Under the pieces are notes generated by a model. The model saw nothing but the letters and a program-made list of their open reading frames with translations. It made no database searches and was not told the origin of the DNA. A stretch of DNA of 64,000 nt from Mycobacterium fragae (GTDB lineage Bacteria; Actinomycetota; Actinomycetes; Mycobacteriales; Mycobacteriaceae), in the NCBI RefSeq assembly GCF_002102185.1, contig NZ_LQOW01000014.1, forward strand, positions 208,792 to 272,791, given 5' to 3'. Position 1 is the first letter of the stretch; each line of letters opens with the position of its first letter. This document shows positions 28,786-39,541 of this stretch, piece after piece. The position numbers and the translations under genes were made by a program.

Positions 28786-30443
28786 CAGACGCCCCTCTCG
28801 GCGTGCTCCCGCGGCCGAGACTTACGCTCTTTGCGTTCTGGCGCAATCGGTTTCATCGGCAATGGACTGGTGGTGACCTTGTGCCCCCGCACCAGCGGCA
28901 GGGTCAGCCGGAAGCAGGCGCCGTTGCCCGGCTCGCCCCAGGCCTCGAGCCGGCCCTGATGCAAACGCGCGTCCTCGACGCTGATGGCCAGGCCCAGCCC
29001 GGTCCCACCGGAGCGCCGCACTCGCGACGGGTCCGACCGCCAGAACCGGCTGAACACTAGCTTCTCCTCGCCCGGCCGCAGCCCGACCCCATAGTCGCGC
29101 ACGGTGACCGCGACGGTGTCCTCGTCGGCGGCCATTCGGATCCGCACCGGCTTACGCTCGGCGTGATCGATGGCGTTCGCGATCAGATTGCGCAGGATCC
29201 GCTCGACGCGGCGAGCATCGACTTCGGCGATCACCTCGTCAGGCGGCAGGTCGACAATCAGCTGGACCCCGGCATCTTGGGCCAGGTGGCCCACGTTGCC
29301 CAGTGCGCTGTTGACCGTCGAACGGAGGTCGACGGCCTCAACCGACAGCTCGGCCACGCCCGCGTCGTGCCGGGAGATTTCGAGCAGGTCGTTGAGCAGT
29401 GATTCAAACCGGTCCAGCTCGCTGACCATCAATTCGATGGACCGTCGCAGCGCCGGTTCGAGGTCTTCGCTGTGGTCGTAGATCAGGTCGGCGGCCATCC
29501 GAACTGTGGTCAGCGGCGTGCGCAATTCGTGGCTGACGTCGGAGGTGAACCGCCGCTGCAGGTTGCCGAACTCCTCCAGTTGAGCGATCTGCCGCGACAG
29601 GCTTTCGGCCATGTCGTTGAACGACACCGCAAGCCGGGCCATGTCGTCCTCGCCGCGCACCGGCATCCGCTCGGAGAGGTGGCCTTCGGCGAAGCGTTCG
29701 GCGGTGCGTGCCGCGGCCCGCACCGGGACCACCACCTGCCGGGAGACCAGCAGCGCGATACCGGCCAGCAGTACCAGCAGCACCAGACCGCCGGTGGCCA
29801 TGGTGCCGCGGACCAGCGAGATCGTGCTCTGCTCGTTGCCCAGCGGGAAGATCAGGTAGAGCTCCAGGTTCGTCACCCGCGACGACGTCGGGGTGCCGAT
29901 GACCAGCGCCGGACCCGAGAAGCCGTCGGTATGCACGGTGGCGTACTGGTAGGCCACCTGGCCGGCCTTGACGAAGTCGCGCAGCGCCGCGGGCAGCTGG
30001 TCGACGGGTCCGGCCGCCGCCGCGGGCCGAGGGCCGTAGCCGGGGACCACCAGCACCGCATCGAACGCACCGGCAAGACCGGCGCCGGACGTCGGATCGG
30101 TTTTCGACGTCAACGTGTTGCGGGCGAGCTGCAGGCTGCTTTCCAGCGAACGCGCTTCCTCCCCGCTGACGATCCCGCTCACGGTGGTGCGCGCCCGCTC
30201 GATCTGCTCGGTGGCCGCGCGCACCTTGACGTCGAGCACACGGTTGGTGACCTGACTGGTCAGCACGAAGCCCAGCACCAGGATCAGCGCGAGTGACATC
30301 CCGATCGTCAGCGCCACCACCCGCAGTTGGAGCGAGCGGCGCCAGGCAACGCTTACGGCCCGCCGCATCGCACCGATACCCCGCGTCAACGGGCCAGATC
30401 TGCCCCAACGACCCCGAACGCGTCGCCGAGAGCCGAAAATCAC
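28785..30443 (-). CDS. mtrB: MtrB sensor histidine kinase
   Basis: A 552-residue membrane kinase of the essential MtrAB two-component system controlling cell division and cell-wall genes. Two membrane helices ([20 protein letters not shown] and [19 protein letters not shown]) flank the extracellular sensor. A HAMP linker ([20 protein letters not shown]) follows. The H-box [19 protein letters not shown], the N-box [15 protein letters not shown] and the G-box [11 protein letters not shown] complete the kinase. GTG 30443 gives the mycobacterial start VIFGSRRR and overlaps the mtrA stop by 4 bases (GTGA); longer starts in the open frame are rejected. The C-terminal tail is shorter than the Gln/Pro-rich tail of the M. 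tuberculosis protein. Confidence 0.97.
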   Translation of the reverse strand: MIFGSRRRVRGRWGRSGPLTRGIGAMRRAVSVAWRRSLQLRVVALTIGMSLALILVLGFVLTSQVTNRVLDVKVRAATEQIERARTTVSGIVSGEEARSLESSLQLARNTLTSKTDPTSGAGLAGAFDAVLVVPGYGPRPAAAAGPVDQLPAALRDFVKAGQVAYQYATVHTDGFSGPALVIGTPTSSRVTNLELYLIFPLGNEQSTISLVRGTMATGGLVLLVLLAGIALLVSRQVVVPVRAAARTAERFAEGHLSERMPVRGEDDMARLAVSFNDMAESLSRQIAQLEEFGNLQRRFTSDVSHELRTPLTTVRMAADLIYDHSEDLEPALRRSIELMVSELDRFESLLNDLLEISRHDAGVAELSVEAVDLRSTVNSALGNVGHLAQDAGVQLIVDLPPDEVIAEVDARRVERILRNLIANAIDHAERKPVRIRMAADEDTVAVTVRDYGVGLRPGEEKLVFSRFWRSDPSRVRRSGGTGLGLAISVEDARLHQGRLEAWGEPGNGACFRLTLPLVRGHKVTTSPLPMKPIAPERKERKSRPREHAERGV

Positions 30444-31126
30444 GGCGGTCCGGCCTTGTAACCCACTCCTCGAACGGTCAGGACAACGGTCGGGTTCTCG
30501 GGGTCTTTTTCGACCTTGGCCCGCAGACGCTGGACATGCACATTCACCAAGCGGGTATCCGCTGGGTGACGGTATCCCCACACCTGTTCGAGCAGCACAT
30601 CACGAGTAAACACCTGGCGGGGTTTGCGTGCCAGCGCGACCAGCAGGTCGAACTCCAGCGGTGTCAGCGAGATCTGCTCGCCGTTGCGAGTGACCTTGTG
30701 CGCCGGCACATCGATGTCGACGTCCGCGATCGACAGCATCTCCGCGGGCTCGTCTTCGTTGCGGCGCAGCCGTGCCCGCACCCGAGCGACCAACTCCTTG
30801 GGTTTGAACGGCTTCATGACGTAGTCGTCGGCGCCCGACTCCAGACCGAGTACCACGTCGACGGTGTCGGTCTTGGCCGTCAGCATCACGATCGGCACGC
30901 CGGAATCCGCGCGCAGCACCCGGCACACGTCGATGCCGTTCATGCCGGGCAGCATCAGGTCCAGCAGCACCAGGTCGGGCCGCAGCTCACGCACCGCGGT
31001 GAGCGCCTGGGTGCCGTCACCGATGACCGCGGTGTCGAAACCTTCCCCGCGCAGCACAATGGTCAGCATCTCGGCCAGCGAAGCGTCGTCATCGACGACA
31101 AGAATCCTTTGCCTCATGGTGTCCAT
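30440..31126 (-). CDS. mtrA: MtrA response regulator
   Basis: A 228-residue OmpR/PhoB-type regulator. The receiver domain includes [14 protein letters not shown] and the phospho-acceptor Asp in [13 protein letters not shown]. The winged-helix domain includes [39 protein letters not shown] and the terminal GVGYKAGPP. The start ATG 31126 gives [14 protein letters not shown] as in M. tuberculosis. MtrA regulates dnaA, rpf and cell-wall hydrolase genes. It is first in the mtrA-mtrB-lpqB operon and 52 bases downstream of tmk. Confidence 0.98.
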   Translation of the reverse strand: MDTMRQRILVVDDDASLAEMLTIVLRGEGFDTAVIGDGTQALTAVRELRPDLVLLDLMLPGMNGIDVCRVLRADSGVPIVMLTAKTDTVDVVLGLESGADDYVMKPFKPKELVARVRARLRRNEDEPAEMLSIADVDIDVPAHKVTRNGEQISLTPLEFDLLVALARKPRQVFTRDVLLEQVWGYRHPADTRLVNVHVQRLRAKVEKDPENPTVVLTVRGVGYKAGPP

Positions 31127-31178
31127 GGTGTCACCAGATCGCGACAAAACTGGGCTGACACACGCGGTTTCTTCCAGT

Positions 31179-31811
31179 TCAGTGGGCGGACAGCCGGCCA
31201 GCGAGCTCTTTTGCGTCCACGTCCGCGTCGACCACCAGCCATCTGCCGCCCCAGCCGGCGGCGGCCAAATCGGCGTACACCTCGCCGGTGCGCTGCTGCA
31301 ACTCGTTGTCGCGTTCGTACACATCACGGGCGCGGCTGGCGTCCCGGCGGGCCCGTTCACGAGCGCGCTGCTCGGCGAGGGCAGCCGAAACCCCAAGCAG
31401 CACTTGCCAATCGGGTGCGGGAAGCCGCAACCGGTGGTATTCGATCTCGTGCACCCAGCTGACCACCTCACCGTCGGCGCCCTGGTGCAGGCGCGCTGCG
31501 CTGTAGGCGGCGTTGGACGCCACGTAGCGATCCAGGATCACCACATCGTGGTCATCGGCCAGCCCGCGGATCTGTTCGGCGGCTCCGGCGCGGTCCAGCG
31601 CGAACAGCATCGCCATCGCATACACCGAAGAGGCCAGGTCACCGTGCTGGCCGTGCAGCGCCTCGGCGGCCACGTCGGCGGCCACCGACTGCCCGTAGCG
31701 CGGGAAGGCCAGCGTGGCCACCGACTTCCCGGCTGCCTCCCACGCGGCGCGCAGCCCGTCCGTCAACGTCCGCTTGCCGGCGCCGTCGACGCCTTCGATG
31801 GCGATCAGCAC
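31179..31811 (-). CDS. tmk: Thymidylate kinase
   Basis: A 210-residue dTMP kinase (dTMP + ATP to dTDP + ADP). The P-loop is IAIEGVDGAGKRTLTDGL at the N-terminus. The DRY-type motif VVILDRYVASNAAYSAARL and the TMP-binding FPRYGQS follow. The lid region RERARRDASRARDVYERDNE resembles the M. tuberculosis enzyme. It lies between sahH and mtrA, as in Rv3247c, 29 bases downstream of sahH. Confidence 0.96.
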   Translation of the reverse strand: MLIAIEGVDGAGKRTLTDGLRAAWEAAGKSVATLAFPRYGQSVAADVAAEALHGQHGDLASSVYAMAMLFALDRAGAAEQIRGLADDHDVVILDRYVASNAAYSAARLHQGADGEVVSWVHEIEYHRLRLPAPDWQVLLGVSAALAEQRARERARRDASRARDVYERDNELQQRTGEVYADLAAAGWGGRWLVVDADVDAKELAGRLSAH

Positions 31812-31840
31812 GCCGCGAGCCTATCGGCGCATGACCTAAC

Positions 31841-33325
<1,485 letters not shown>

Positions 33326-33396
33326 TCCCTCGTCGGTCGGTCAACTAGTTAGCTTGCATATACATTAGTCCGGGCGCGGCGAAGGTGCTAACCGGG

Positions 33397-34041
33397 TCAG
33401 TCTGACTGTATGACGCCGTACCGTTCGGCGGCCGGGGTGAACAGTCGGGCCAGATCGGCGGCGACGTCGTGGTCGGCCTCCGGCGGCATCGACACATAGC
33501 TCATCGCCAGCCGGACGACGGCCCGCGCCAGAATGCCGGCGTCGTCCTCGCTGGCCTTGACCCAGCTGTGCATGAACGTCGACGTCAGCCGGTTTGAACA
33601 GTGCGTGATGATCGGCGCGCTGTCGGTGGTGATGATCTGCAACAGGTCGGGCTTGGCGACGCCGGTCAGCAGCGAGATCACCAGTGGGTCGGCCGCTGAT
33701 TCGGCAAAAAACAATCGGAAGCCCTCCAGGAAGGCGGCGTAGATGTCGCCGACATTGTTATCGATAGCGGCGTGTATGACGTCGACCAACTGATCGGCCA
33801 GCCGCAGCGCGTAGCCCTGGGCTAGACCTTGCCGCGAGCCGAACTCGTTGTAGATGGTTTGGCGGCTGATGCCCGCGGCGCGTGCCACGTCGGCCAGCGT
33901 GATGGCCGACCAGTCGCGGCCCTGCAGCAGGTCCCGCATCGCGTCGAGCACTGAATCACGCAGCAGGGCCCGTGACGCCTCGGCGTACGGGACCCGCTTC
34001 ACATGCGCGACACTAGCGCTCACAGCGACACTTGCCGTCAC
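33397..34041 (-). CDS. alkX: AlkX TetR-type repressor of the alkane operon
   Basis: A 214-residue TetR regulator; the HTH is [19 protein letters not shown] followed by [16 protein letters not shown]. It is the Rv3249c counterpart, the fourth gene of alkB-rubA-rubB-alkX. The GTG at 34041 overlaps the rubB stop by 4 bases. In mycobacteria AlkX is reported as the autoregulator of the alkB operon. A 10-bp-arm inverted repeat upstream of alkB (35651-35679) is a plausible operator, as inferred from its position over the -35 region. Confidence 0.92.
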   Translation of the reverse strand: MTASVAVSASVAHVKRVPYAEASRALLRDSVLDAMRDLLQGRDWSAITLADVARAAGISRQTIYNEFGSRQGLAQGYALRLADQLVDVIHAAIDNNVGDIYAAFLEGFRLFFAESAADPLVISLLTGVAKPDLLQIITTDSAPIITHCSNRLTSTFMHSWVKASEDDAGILARAVVRLAMSYVSMPPEADHDVAADLARLFTPAAERYGVIQSD

Positions 34042-34220
34042 GAACGTGCGACTTCCACCATCTCGAAGTCTGCCTTCGCGGCGCCGCAGTCCGGGCAGCT
34101 CCAGTCGTCGGGAATGTCATCCCAGCGGGTGCCCGCCGCGATGCCGTCTTCCGGCCAACCCAGCGCCTCGTCGTACTCGAAGCCGCACTGGATGCAGCGA
34201 AACAGTTTGTAGTCGTTCAT
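34038..34220 (-). CDS. rubB: Rubredoxin RubB
   Basis: A 60-residue rubredoxin with two Cys knuckles: [20 protein letters not shown] and [18 protein letters not shown]. Four cysteines bind one iron and carry electrons from rubredoxin reductase to AlkB. ATG 34220 overlaps the rubA stop as ATGA. The longer open frame to 34304 lies inside rubA and is rejected. It corresponds to Rv3250c. Confidence 0.95.
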   Translation of the reverse strand: MNDYKLFRCIQCGFEYDEALGWPEDGIAAGTRWDDIPDDWSCPDCGAAKADFEMVEVARS

Positions 34221-34390
34221 TTGGTGACCTCCATCTGTTCGAAATCGATCTTCTCGCGCACCCCGCAGTCGGGGCAGCCCCAGTCGTCGGGGATCTGCTG
34301 CCACGGCGTGCCAGCCGGAAACCCTTCCCGCGCAGCGCCTTTGGCTTCGTCGTAGACGTAGTCGCAGACCGGGCAGCGGTACGCGGCCAT
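34217..34390 (-). CDS. rubA: Rubredoxin RubA
   Basis: A 57-residue rubredoxin: [20 protein letters not shown] and [19 protein letters not shown] hold the four iron-binding cysteines. ATG 34390 shares a base with the alkB stop (TGATG) and its own stop overlaps the rubB start, so alkB, rubA and rubB are tightly coupled. It corresponds to Rv3251c. The long open frame upstream is a shadow within alkB. Confidence 0.95.
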   Translation of the reverse strand: MAAYRCPVCDYVYDEAKGAAREGFPAGTPWQQIPDDWGCPDCGVREKIDFEQMEVTK

Positions 34391-35601
34391 CACGCCACCG
34401 CCCCGTAGCGGACCAGGATCTTCTCGCGCAGCCGCGGTTGCAGGTTGGCCCGGGTGATGTCGCCGTCGTAGTGCTCGAGCACCCGGTGGTCCATCAGCCT
34501 GCGCCACAGCGGCGGGAAGTACGTCAGCCCGATCAAGGACGCGTACCCGCTGGGCAGATTGGGCGCGCCGTCCATGCTGCGCAGCGTTTGGTAACGCCGG
34601 GTCGGGTTGGCGTGGTGATCGCTGTGCCGCTGCAGGTGATACAGGAACAGGTTGGTGACGAGATGGTCGGAGTTCCAACTGTGTTCGGGGGTGCAGCGCT
34701 CGTAGCGGCCGTTGGCGTTCGTCTGCCGTAGCAGTCCGTAGTGCTCGAGGTAGTTCACCGACTCCAGCAGGGAAAAACCGTAGACCGCCTGGATGATCAC
34801 GAACGGGATCAGCGCGGGGCCGAACACGGCGATCAGCACACCCCACAACACCACCGACATCAGCCAGGCGTTGAGCACGTCGTTGGACGGGTGCCATACG
34901 CTCTTGTTCTGTCGGCGCAGGCGCTGTGCTTCCAGTCGCCAGGCCGAGCGCAAGCTACCGAAGACGCTGCGCGGCAAGAACTCCCAGAACGTCTCACCGA
35001 ACCGCGACGACGCCGGGTCCTCCGGCGTGGCCACCCGCACGTGGTGGCCGCGGTTGTGCTCGATGTAGAAGTGCCCGTAACCGGTTTGCGCAAGGGTGAT
35101 CTTGGACAGCCAGCGCTCCAGCGAGTCCTTCTTGTGGCCCATCTCGTGGGCGGTGTTGATTCCGACGCCGCCGAGCGCGCCGACCGAGAGCGCCAGGCCG
35201 ATCCTGGCCGGCCAGCTCAGTGACCCGTCATAGCCCAGCCAACTGAGATCCGACGCGGTGAACAGGTAGGCGCCGACCACGACGCTGAGGTACTGGAACG
35301 GGATGAACAGGTAGGTGCAGTAGCGGTAGTACTTGTCGTTCTCCAGCCACTCCATCACTTCCTCGGGCGGGTTTTGCCCGTCGGAGCCATACCGCAGGTC
35401 AAGCGCCGGCAGCAGGACATAGAGCAGGATCGGCCCGATCCAGAACAGCACCTGCGAGGCGCTCGTCCAGCCGAACTGGTTCATGGCCCAGACGATCGGC
35501 AGGATGGCCAGCAGCAGCGTCGGCACGATCAGGCCCATCAGCCACAGGTAGCGCTTCTTGTCCTGCCACACCATCGTGTCCGGGCTTAGGCCAGCGGTCA
35601 T
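34390..35601 (-). CDS. alkB: AlkB transmembrane alkane 1-monooxygenase
   Basis: A 403-residue integral membrane di-iron enzyme that hydroxylates n-alkanes at the terminal carbon. The histidine boxes are visible in order: [40 protein letters not shown] and [20 protein letters not shown]. Several hydrophobic helices precede them. The ATG at 35601 has GGAGG eight bases upstream, so the frame start at 35625 is not preferred. The first gene of the alkB-rubA-rubB-alkX operon (Rv3252c). The product alcohols could in principle be used by GMC oxidases such as those in the accessory block; this link is only a suggestion. Confidence 0.97.
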   Translation of the reverse strand: MTAGLSPDTMVWQDKKRYLWLMGLIVPTLLLAILPIVWAMNQFGWTSASQVLFWIGPILLYVLLPALDLRYGSDGQNPPEEVMEWLENDKYYRYCTYLFIPFQYLSVVVGAYLFTASDLSWLGYDGSLSWPARIGLALSVGALGGVGINTAHEMGHKKDSLERWLSKITLAQTGYGHFYIEHNRGHHVRVATPEDPASSRFGETFWEFLPRSVFGSLRSAWRLEAQRLRRQNKSVWHPSNDVLNAWLMSVVLWGVLIAVFGPALIPFVIIQAVYGFSLLESVNYLEHYGLLRQTNANGRYERCTPEHSWNSDHLVTNLFLYHLQRHSDHHANPTRRYQTLRSMDGAPNLPSGYASLIGLTYFPPLWRRLMDHRVLEHYDGDITRANLQPRLREKILVRYGAVA

Positions 35602-35642
35602 ATCGGCAACCTCCTTGTGAATCACGGCACGGTGAGGTTGAC

Positions 35643-35679
35643 AATATACGTCTTCGTGTCGTCTGTCTAGACACGAAGA
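35643..35679 (-). promoter_or_regulatory. alkB promoter and candidate AlkX operator
   Basis: TCTTCGTGTC (35651-35660) and GACACGAAGA (35670-35679) form a perfect 10-bp inverted repeat with a 9-base spacer. On the minus strand a TATATT -10 box (35643-35648) lies just downstream, so the repeat covers the -35 position. A TetR-type repressor bound there would block the operon. Confidence 0.72.
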
Positions 35680-35700
35680 GCTATTTTGTAAAACCTGCAG

Positions 35701-37212
35701 CTAGGGCGCGGTGAGATCCGGGCTCACCTCGGCGTCGACGTCGGGGCTTGCGGCTCGGCTGGCCAGCACCGAGTGCCGACGGCCGTAGCCGACGTAGATG
35801 GCGATGCCCACGGCCATCCACACGCCGAACCGGATCCAGGTCAGTCCGGTGAGGTTCAGCATCAGCCACAAGCACGCCACGACCGATGCGATCGGCAGTA
35901 GCGGCACCCACGGGACTCGGAAGCCGCGCGGCAGATCCGGGCGGGTCCGGCGCAGCACGATCACCCCGGCGGATACCAAGACGAACGCGAACAGCGTTCC
36001 GACGTTGACCATCTCCTCCAGCTTGCTCATCGGAAAGGCCGATGCCGCGAATGCCACCAGCAGCGCCACCACCACGGTGATCCGCACCGGCGTGCCGCGC
36101 GGGCCCGTCTTGGCCAGGGAGCGGGGCAACAACCCGTCGCGCGCCATAGCGAACAGCACCCGGCACTGCCCGAGCATCAACACCATCACCACCGTGGTCA
36201 GCCCGGCCAGCGCCCCGATCGAGATGATGCCGGACGCCCAATGCACCCCGTTGGCGGCGAACGCGGTGGCCAGGTTCGCATGCCGGCCGTCCGGCCGGTT
36301 CCGAAGCTCGGTGTAGGGGACCATGCCCGACAGCACGAGCGAGACCGCCACATACAACACAGTGACGATTGCCAACGTGGCCAGGATGCCGCGCGGCACG
36401 TCGCGTTGTGGGTGCTTGGTCTCCTCGGCCATGGTGGCCACGATGTCGAACCCGATGAACGCGAAGAACACAATCGACGCCCCCGCCAGCACCCCGTACC
36501 AGCCGTAGTGACTGGTGTGCGCCCCGGTGAACAGCGACAACACCGACTGCTCGACGCCGGTCCCGCCGTGCTCGGCTTCGGGTGGGGGGATGAACGGTGA
36601 GTAGTTGTCGCGCTTGATGTAGAAGGCGCCGACGACCACCACCAGCACCACCACCGCGACCTTGATTGCGGTGACTGCGGCGGAAAACTGCGACGACAGC
36701 TTGGTGCCCAATGCGAGCAAGGTGGCCACCACCGCGACGATGAGCAGCGCGCCCCAGTCGATGGTGAGCCAACCTAAAACGGCCTCGCTACCCGCCTGGA
36801 ATCCGAGGACCATACCCAGATAGCTCGACCACCCGGTAGCCACCACGGCCGCACCGATCGCCAGTTCCAGGACGAGGTTCCAGCCGATGACCCAGGCCAG
36901 AAACTCCCCGAAGGTGGCATAGGAGAACGTGTAGGCGCTGCCGGCCACCGGCAGCGTCGAGGCGAATTCGGCGTAGCACACCGCCGCCAATCCACAAGTG
37001 GCGGCCGCGATCAGGAACGATATCCAAATGGCCGGGCCGGTGATGTTGCCCGCGGTCGAGGCGGTGACAGTGAAGATGCCGGCCCCGATGACCACCGACA
37101 CCCCGAACACGACCAGGTGCCACCAGCTCAGGTCCTTGCGCAGCTGGGTGCCCGGCTCGTCGGTGTCGGCGATCGACTGCTCGACCGACTTGGTACGCCA
37201 TCGACCGGCCAT
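35701..37212 (-). CDS. APC/CAT family amino acid permease
   Basis: A 503-residue cationic-amino-acid-type transporter with about 12-14 membrane helices. It has the conserved first-helix region VVIGAGIFTVTASTAGNITG and the signature AYTFSYATFGEFLAWVIGWN; FFAFIGFDIVATMAEETKHP is the diagnostic helix-6 loop. ATG 37212 gives MAGRWRTKSVEQSIADTDEP, matching the Rv3253c family start. It lies upstream of the alkB operon on the same strand but 99 bases away, with the alkB operator between. It is divergent from the flavoprotein at 37245, sharing a 32-base gap. The substrate is probably a basic amino acid, but this is not certain. Confidence 0.93.
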   Translation of the reverse strand: MAGRWRTKSVEQSIADTDEPGTQLRKDLSWWHLVVFGVSVVIGAGIFTVTASTAGNITGPAIWISFLIAAATCGLAAVCYAEFASTLPVAGSAYTFSYATFGEFLAWVIGWNLVLELAIGAAVVATGWSSYLGMVLGFQAGSEAVLGWLTIDWGALLIVAVVATLLALGTKLSSQFSAAVTAIKVAVVVLVVVVGAFYIKRDNYSPFIPPPEAEHGGTGVEQSVLSLFTGAHTSHYGWYGVLAGASIVFFAFIGFDIVATMAEETKHPQRDVPRGILATLAIVTVLYVAVSLVLSGMVPYTELRNRPDGRHANLATAFAANGVHWASGIISIGALAGLTTVVMVLMLGQCRVLFAMARDGLLPRSLAKTGPRGTPVRITVVVALLVAFAASAFPMSKLEEMVNVGTLFAFVLVSAGVIVLRRTRPDLPRGFRVPWVPLLPIASVVACLWLMLNLTGLTWIRFGVWMAVGIAIYVGYGRRHSVLASRAASPDVDAEVSPDLTAP

Positions 37213-37244
37213 GCACGGCCACACTACCGAGTACTGTGCGGTGG

Positions 37245-38660
37245 ATGCGCGCCGAAGCGCAAAACAGCAAGGCACATGCGGTCGTCATCGGGGCCAGCAT
37301 CGCGGGCCTGTGCGCGGCGCGCGTCTTGTCGGATTTCTATGACCGGGTGACGTTGTTCGAACGCGACGAGCTTCCGGGCGAACCAGCGCACCGCGCGGCG
37401 ATCCCGCAGGGTCGGCATGTTCATCTGCTGATGGCCCGCGGGGCATTGGAATTCGATGCGCTGTTCCCCGGTCTGCTCGATGACATGGTGGCCGCCGGTG
37501 TCCCGATGCTGGAAAACCGGCCCGACTGCATTTACTTCGGCGCCGCCGGCCACCTGCTCGGAATCGGCCAGACGCTGCGCGAAGAGTTCACCGCCTACGT
37601 GCCGAGTCGCCCGCATCTGGAATGGCAGATCCGGCGTCGCACCGCTGCCTTGCCCAATGTCGAAATCCAGCAGCGATCGGTGGCCCAACCGAGCTTCGAC
37701 ACCTCCACGCAGCGGGTGACCGGAGTGCTGCTGGATTCCGGTCATGATGCCGAACCCGAGGCGATCGCCGCCGATCTCGTCGTCGACACCGCCGGGCGCG
37801 GCACCAGGTTGCCGGTGTGGCTCGAGCAGTGGGGCTACCAACGGCCCCGCGAGGATGTCGTCGACGTGGGCATCGGCTATGCGTCTCACCAGTTTCGGCT
37901 CCCCGAGGGCGTGATCCGGGAACGAGTAATCGTTGCGGGCGCGTCCAGGAAACAGCCGCTCGGACTGGGGATGCTGGGCTACGAGGACGGCAGCTGGGTG
38001 CTCACTACCTTCGGTGTCGCCAAAGTTGAACCGCCACATACCTTTTCCGAGATGCTCGTGCTGGCCGAAAAGCTATTGCCCGCACGGTTCACCGCAGCGC
38101 TCGAGCAGGCCCAGCCCATCGGCGAGGTGGCCTTCCACCGTTTTCCCGCCAGCAGGTGGCGCCGCTACGACAAGCTGGACCGGTTCCCGGCGGGCATCGT
38201 GGCGCTTGGCGATGCAGTCGCGAGCTTCGACCCCACCTACGGGCAGGGTATGACGATGGCGTCGCTGCAGGCCGGTCATTTGCGCCGAGCGCTGGAAGCG
38301 GGGGGCGCCGACCCGGCCCGCGTGCTGAGCCGCGCCGCGGCCAAGGTCATCTACCCGGTGTGGATGATGAACACCATCGGCGATCTCAGCTTCCACCACG
38401 CGAGCGGATCGGCGTCGTGGTGGTACCGGCCAGTGGGCAATCTATTCGACCAGTTCCTCGGGGCGGCCGAGACGGATCCCGTTCTCGCCGAATGGTTTTT
38501 GCGCAGGTTTTCTCTGCTGGACAGTCTGTACATGATCCCGTCTCCCCAGCTGGTCGGTCGCGCCATCCGGCACAACTTGCGGCTGTGGTTCGGCGAGCGC
38601 CGCCAGCTCTGGCGCGAGCGTTACCGGGAAAGCGCACGTTCCAGGTCGGGCTCGAGGTAG
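37245..38660 (+). CDS. FAD-dependent monooxygenase-like flavoprotein (Rv3254 family)
   Basis: A 471-residue flavoprotein of the geranylgeranyl reductase/p-hydroxybenzoate hydroxylase fold. AVVIGASIAGLCAARVLSD binds FAD at the N-terminus, and the second FAD motif is GIVALGDAVASFDPTYGQGM. A TACTGT -10 box (37232-37237) lies exactly seven bases upstream of ATG 37245, predicting a leaderless transcript; a GTG at 37236 would overlap the -10 box and is rejected. The C-terminal 90 residues are family specific. The last 40 bases overlap the 3' end of the convergent CDF gene. Function unknown; it keeps its M. tuberculosis position between Rv3253c and manA. Confidence 0.88.
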   Translation: MRAEAQNSKAHAVVIGASIAGLCAARVLSDFYDRVTLFERDELPGEPAHRAAIPQGRHVHLLMARGALEFDALFPGLLDDMVAAGVPMLENRPDCIYFGAAGHLLGIGQTLREEFTAYVPSRPHLEWQIRRRTAALPNVEIQQRSVAQPSFDTSTQRVTGVLLDSGHDAEPEAIAADLVVDTAGRGTRLPVWLEQWGYQRPREDVVDVGIGYASHQFRLPEGVIRERVIVAGASRKQPLGLGMLGYEDGSWVLTTFGVAKVEPPHTFSEMLVLAEKLLPARFTAALEQAQPIGEVAFHRFPASRWRRYDKLDRFPAGIVALGDAVASFDPTYGQGMTMASLQAGHLRRALEAGGADPARVLSRAAAKVIYPVWMMNTIGDLSFHHASGSASWWYRPVGNLFDQFLGAAETDPVLAEWFLRRFSLLDSLYMIPSPQLVGRAIRHNLRLWFGERRQLWRERYRESARSRSGSR

Positions 38661-39541
38661 ATGACCCGGGCGGCGGGCACCGCCGCGCGGACGTTGGCCT
38701 CGGCCGCGTCGATGGCAGCCGCGACGGTCGCCAGCTCGATGCGCGGAGCCATCGCGATCTTGGCCGCCACCAGCATCTCGTCGGGGCCGAGGTACTGAGT
38801 GCGGATGTGGATCAGCCGGTCGACATGCTCGGTTGTTTCCAGCGCCGCCCGGATCGCGTCGGTTTCCGCGCGAGTCGCACTCTCCCCGATCAGCAGGCTG
38901 TGCATCTCCACCATCAGGATGCCTGCGATCACACCGAGCAGGACGCCGATACCGATGGTGGCCATGCCATCCCAGATCGGGTCACCGGTGGCGGCCGTCA
39001 AGCCGACGCCCAGCACGGCCAGCAGCAAACCGACCAGGGCGCCGGTATCTTCCAACAGCACGACCGGCAGCTCGGGGTTGCGGGAGCTGCGGATGAACCG
39101 CCACCAGCTGCCGGACCCTTTCAGGGGCCGCGATTCGGTCACTGCAGTGCGAAAACTGTAGGTTTCCAACGCGATTGCCACCAACAGGATCACCAGCGCG
39201 ACGGCGGGCGAACTGAGCTCGGCGCGGTGGGTGATCTTGTGGTAGCCCTCGTAGAGTGCGAACACCGAGCCGAGGGTGAACAGCACCAGCGCCACGACGA
39301 ATGACCAGAAGTAGCGGCTGCGGCCATAGCCGAAGGGGTGCAGAGCGTCGGCCGGTTTGCGTGCGACGCGCTGACCCAACAAAAGCAGCACCTGGTTGGA
39401 GGTGTCGGCCACCGAGTGCACAGACTCGGCGAGCATCGACGAGCTGCCGGTGAGCAGATAGCCGACGAACTTGGCGACGGCGATGCCCGCGTTGGCGGCC
39501 AGTGCGGCCAGGATCGCGCGAGTACTGCTTGATTCGCTCAC
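38621..39541 (-). CDS. Cation diffusion facilitator metal transporter
   Basis: A 306-residue CDF protein, probably exporting zinc, manganese or iron by proton exchange. The first helix region is AALAANAGIAVAKFVGYLLT, followed by the metal site SMLAESVHSVADTSNQVLLL (Asp/His-rich) and the loop HPFGYGRSRYFWSF. Further helices and a C-terminal cytoplasmic domain (ATRAETDAIRAALETTEHV) complete the fold. GTG 39541 overlaps the manA stop by 4 bases (GTGA), so it is coupled to manA although unrelated in function. I do not recall this gene at the corresponding M. tuberculosis locus between Rv3254 and manA. Confidence 0.9.
   Translation of the reverse strand: MSESSSTRAILAALAANAGIAVAKFVGYLLTGSSSMLAESVHSVADTSNQVLLLLGQRVARKPADALHPFGYGRSRYFWSFVVALVLFTLGSVFALYEGYHKITHRAELSSPAVALVILLVAIALETYSFRTAVTESRPLKGSGSWWRFIRSSRNPELPVVLLEDTGALVGLLLAVLGVGLTAATGDPIWDGMATIGIGVLLGVIAGILMVEMHSLLIGESATRAETDAIRAALETTEHVDRLIHIRTQYLGPDEMLVAAKIAMAPRIELATVAAAIDAAEANVRAAVPAARVIYLEPDLERALSR

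Noticed and set aside
27244..28959. 571-codon plus-strand frame over lpqB
   Set aside because: Antisense shadow; lpqB with lipobox and synteny is certain on the other strand.
33326..33396. SAH or SAM riboswitch upstream of sahH
   Set aside because: The gap before sahH is only about 70 bases, shared with the end of alkX, and shows no convincing stem pattern.
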